From the NCBI RefSeq assembly GCF_026745355.1, contig NC_079209.1:21594266-21658265 (forward strand): a stretch of DNA of 64,000 nucleotides, read 5' to 3'. The position numbers and the translations under genes were made by a program. Of the stretch, positions 60,735 through 64,000 are shown in pieces. This DNA is from Beta vulgaris subsp. vulgaris. Its lineage: Eukaryota; Streptophyta; Magnoliopsida; Caryophyllales; Amaranthaceae. Position 1 is the first letter of the stretch, and each line of letters opens with the position of its first letter. Under the pieces are notes generated by a model, which saw nothing but the letters and a program-made list of their open reading frames with translations, was not told where the DNA came from and searched no databases.

Positions 60735-62656
60735 CAATAAGAAAAACCGCCACAAATATGGTCGTAAAAAGCCTTTTACAACCAGAAACGCGTGTGGTCG
60801 TAAAAGGCTTGGTCATAAATAACAGTACAACTAGTTTCACTTTCTCGTCTCAATTAGTTGTCATCTACGACCAGTTTTTTGGTCGCAAATATGAGTAAAA
60901 AAATAAAAAAAAAAGAAATTAGCAACTAAACAAAGTTGCTAATTTCAAGTATTTACAATTTAATATCATAACAATAATATAAATTTATACAAAAATTAAT
61001 TCATCATTCATAATCACCAAATTTGTTGATTACTACAGCAGTATGCTTCAAAGAATTATATTGAATTTGATACAAGAAAACTTAAATATAAAAACTTAAA
61101 TTTATACAAAAACTAATTCATCATCGTTAATCATTCATCATCATCAATTGGATTCAAACATATCTTTATCTTTTTCATCAACAAATCTTCATGATCTTCA
61201 TCTTCATCAACAAATCTTCATGATCTTCATCTTCATCAACAAATCTTCATGATCTTCATCTTCATCAACAAATAATCTTCAAACAATCTGCAATCAAAAA
61301 TAAGAAAAAATCGAACGAATTAAATCAAAACAAATTATCCAGGTCTGAATTTTTAACCAAAAATTCAGCCAAAAAACACACATTTTGAACCCAGAAATTC
61401 CAACGAATTAAACATAGAAATTCCAACAAATTCTATGCAGAAATTCGAACCAATTTTCCCAAAAATTCGAATCAAATTTTGCCCCAAAAACAAACCCCAA
61501 CTTTGCCCCAAAAATTGAACCCAAATTTGCCCAAAATCGAACTAAGATACTCCCCAAAAAGCGAACCCAAAATTTCCGTAATATTCAAGTACAAACTTTC
61601 CCAAATCCGAACCCAGATTTGGCCCCTATTCGAACCCAGATTCGACCAGAAATTCAACCCTAAATATCCCAGAAATTCAACCACAAATTCAACCTTAAAT
61701 TGGAATCCCATCAAACCAAGATCTAAAAACATAAAAAGGAAATTCGTAAATTACCCAAAACCCACATAAATTACCCAGCAAAATTATCCTAAACCCCCAA
61801 AATTCAACCACGAAACCCCTGAAATTCGAAGTGAATTGAACCCCAAAAAATTCGACATAATAGGAACCCTAAATACTCGAATTTCCCCAAAAGAATCTAA
61901 CACCAAATCACCATCAAATTTCGAGTGAATAATTCGAAAAATTCAACAAAAAACGCCCCAAAATTTTCACAAAAATCTACACATATAAACATGAAATGAA
62001 TTCGAAAATTCCCAAAAAATTTAAAGAAAAAAAGTGAGGAAAAATACCAACGGCGGCGAAGAACAGCGGCAGCAACGGCGGCGAAGAATAGCTGTAGCAG
62101 CATCGCGGTGGTAGAGATCTACCATAGAAGTAGAGATCAAAGAGAGAAGAGATCGAAGTGGTGGTTGTGTTGTGGTTGCTGTGGTGGAAGAGATCAAAGA
62201 GAGAGAAAGTGGAGGATGGAGGTTGTTGTGGTAGAGGAGATCGAAGAGAGAGAAAGTGGATGATGGTGGTTGTGTTTGCTGGTGGAGGACATTGAAAAGG
62301 GACAAAATGGGTGGGGAAAATATTTAGACTGATTGAAAATGGGGAGAGTCTCTTCAAAAAAAAGAAAAATGGGGAGAGAGAAATGGGTTGGGCTGAAAAT
62401 GGGGAGAGAGAAATGGGGTCTTCAAAATTTCGGGAAAAATGAAGGGGCGGGTTTTTTAATTTTGGGGAAAAAAATTTGGGGAAAGAATTTCGCGTTTATT
62501 TCGGCCAAATTTTAAGATATGATATTTACGACCAAATTTTCGTCTCATCGCAAAACACTTCTTATATTTACGACAGTTTACTGGATCTGATCGTAAATGC
62601 TCGTTATTTACGACGAGAAATCAATGTGGTTGTAAATCAATGTGGTCGTAAATGCT
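60735..62656. mobile_element. Probable CACTA-like element with GGTCGTAAA subterminal repeats
   Basis: Both edges carry copies of TGGTCGTAAA or its inverse (60758-60905 and 62520-62655), a pattern like the subterminal zones of CACTA elements. The outermost ends (ATAAGAAAAACC and TAATAGAATAA) do not show an intact CACTA terminus, and no target duplication was found. The interior holds a 29-bp tandem repeat, a long stretch of degenerate AAATTCGAACCC motifs (61380-61900) and a GC-richer minus-strand region (62050-62330) that resembles a gene leader. Confidence 0.4.
61175..61275 (+). repeat. 29-bp tandem repeat, three units and a partial
   Basis: Units TCATCAACAAATCTTCATGA... begin at 61175, 61204, 61233 and 61262 (partial). 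The full copies are identical. Confidence 0.92.
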
Positions 62657-64000
62657 CGTTATAATAGAATAATTAATTTTACACTAATTTTAAATTTTTG
62701 GATCTTGCATATTTGATGATTGTCCAATATCATAAATTAAGACAAATCAAACAATAATTATAGTTAAACACTTAAAGGGTAATAAGATTATATAGGAAAA
62801 ACAAGGTTGGTGTTTACTTTTTTTGTATCGATGTGGGACATTACTTTTTTACATAAAGACTATCTAAAATATTTCCGAGCTTGCTCACGAACTCTCGAGC
62901 CGAACTTAAGGAAGCTTAGGCTCAGCTTGTTATGGTCTCGAGTCGAGCTAAAATAGTTTATCTTGATTGTTAATTGTTAGGTAGTTTGTGTTCACAAAGA
63001 AGTGAAGAACAAAAGTATTTTATCTTGATTATTGAATGTCCAGCCTCCAAAGTCAAAACTATAATCCGAATTTGATAAATTAGTCATTGATCATATTCAT
63101 TAATGATTAATCACTTTAAAATTTAAATCTTTAATGTATATCAATATATGTATTAATGCAAGTTTTGACATGTTAATTGAGTTTAACCTTAATTTTATTA
63201 GTCAATAATATATATGGATTAGCCAATAATATAAGTCAAGTCTTAGTTTAGTTTAGTTACTTTTAGCAGTGGTAATATAAGTTTGACATGAATTGTTATA
63301 AATTACGATTTTGTAACTTAATAAGTAATCTAAGTACTTACGTAGAGTACTATTATTATCATGAAATCAACTTAGGGTACTGTTTAAGTAGATGTTTTGA
63401 GTTTCAATATGAATCTAACATAGAGACGATTAACTTAGGTTGTAGAGAGGATGGAAATGAGAGATGTGTTTGAGAGATTGATGGTTAGATTTTGATCCTT
63501 CTCAAAGCAAGGGTTCTAATTCATGATCCATTATATTATTCTTCGACCAATAGGAAAAGAGAATGATCTAGTACATGGATTGATGACCTAATATAATGAG
63601 TAATCTTATATTTTTATAATCTTACTTAATTCTTATTTTGGTTTAGTAACTTACTAACTTTAATAATTAGTCAATTATTTTATTATGATTTAAAATTTTG
63701 GTTATTTTTATTGAAATTATTATGATTAGTATTTAAGTATAACTATCATTTATTAATTAGCATACAATATTATTATTATTATTTAATTAAAGTTATGAAT
63801 TGGGTTTCTTAAATTTTAATTAGTCATCATATTGTTGCTTATACAAGTATTAATCTATTACTCAATTAAGTAATAGTATTATTATATTTATTTAAGTGAA
63901 CTTAAATCTACTGTTATATTGACTTAGATTATCGACTTACAATGATATACTACTTCATTGATCTCGTCTCATAACAACTTGTATGGAGTATGGACTATAG
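62657..64000. other. AT-rich intergenic DNA, nothing recognised
   Basis: A short GC-richer patch with CTCGAGCCGAAC and CTCGAGTCGAGC (62895-62950) may be an old transposon fragment. No gene, RNA or complete element was found to the end of the window. Confidence 0.5.

Noticed and set aside
62805..62950. Possible TRIM or Cassandra-like LTR (GATGTGGGACATTAC, CTCGAGTCGAGC)
   Set aside because: No second LTR, no 5S-like internal sequence and no target duplication could be found.

Overview
The window is nuclear DNA from a flowering plant, most likely a eudicot. The evidence is large GT-AG introns, a plastid-targeted protease gene, a GBF-interacting protein gene, and very AT-rich intergenic DNA packed with plant transposon families. 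A Caryophyllales source is possible from the general look of the repeats, but that is a weak inference. No rRNA, tRNA or CRISPR was seen.

There are two ordinary host genes. At 212-3905 (minus) is the 5' part of a CtpA-type carboxyl-terminal processing protease; three exons lie here and the rest is off the left edge. At 40599-52134 (plus) is a complete ten-exon GIP1/DUF1296-type gene encoding 858 residues. I assigned every splice junction by hand and the reading phases agree throughout.

Repeats fill most of the space between them. At 4.1-11.2 kb is a decayed MuDR-type Mutator element: a minus-strand transposase pseudogene, a convergent GRF zinc-finger ORF and a further plus-strand coding region split by a solo LTR (8545-10684). 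At 11.2-21.9 kb is a nest: a minus-oriented Ty3-type LTR (11907-21918) contains a CACTA element (12604-16052), which contains an opposite-strand solo LTR (13608-15680), which contains a Stowaway MITE (14950-15315). The same outer LTR also holds a Tourist-like element and a 5'-truncated LINE. The three nested insertions have exact target duplications (AGG, AAGAC, TA).

At 23985-34784 is a Ty3/gypsy chromovirus-like element on the minus strand with its 3' LTR, polypurine tract, broken pol, broken gag, an extra upstream ORF and a primer binding site, but no recognisable 5' LTR. A solo LTR (29348-32017) sits in its gag-protease joint, and that LTR holds a second CACTA element. A Helitron helicase tail lies at 35437-35628.

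After the GIP1-like gene come further small elements: a long-TIR Mutator-like element inside a Stowaway (53159-54569), two non-autonomous Helitrons (55912-56432, 58133-58730), a second Tourist-like copy (56448-57254), a hAT-like MITE inside a Stowaway (58861-59533), and a probable CACTA-like element (about 60735-62656). The last 1.3 kb is AT-rich with nothing recognised.

The two host genes have no evident functional link. The main content is a readable order of transposon insertions plus several element-borne ORFs that I could not assign.
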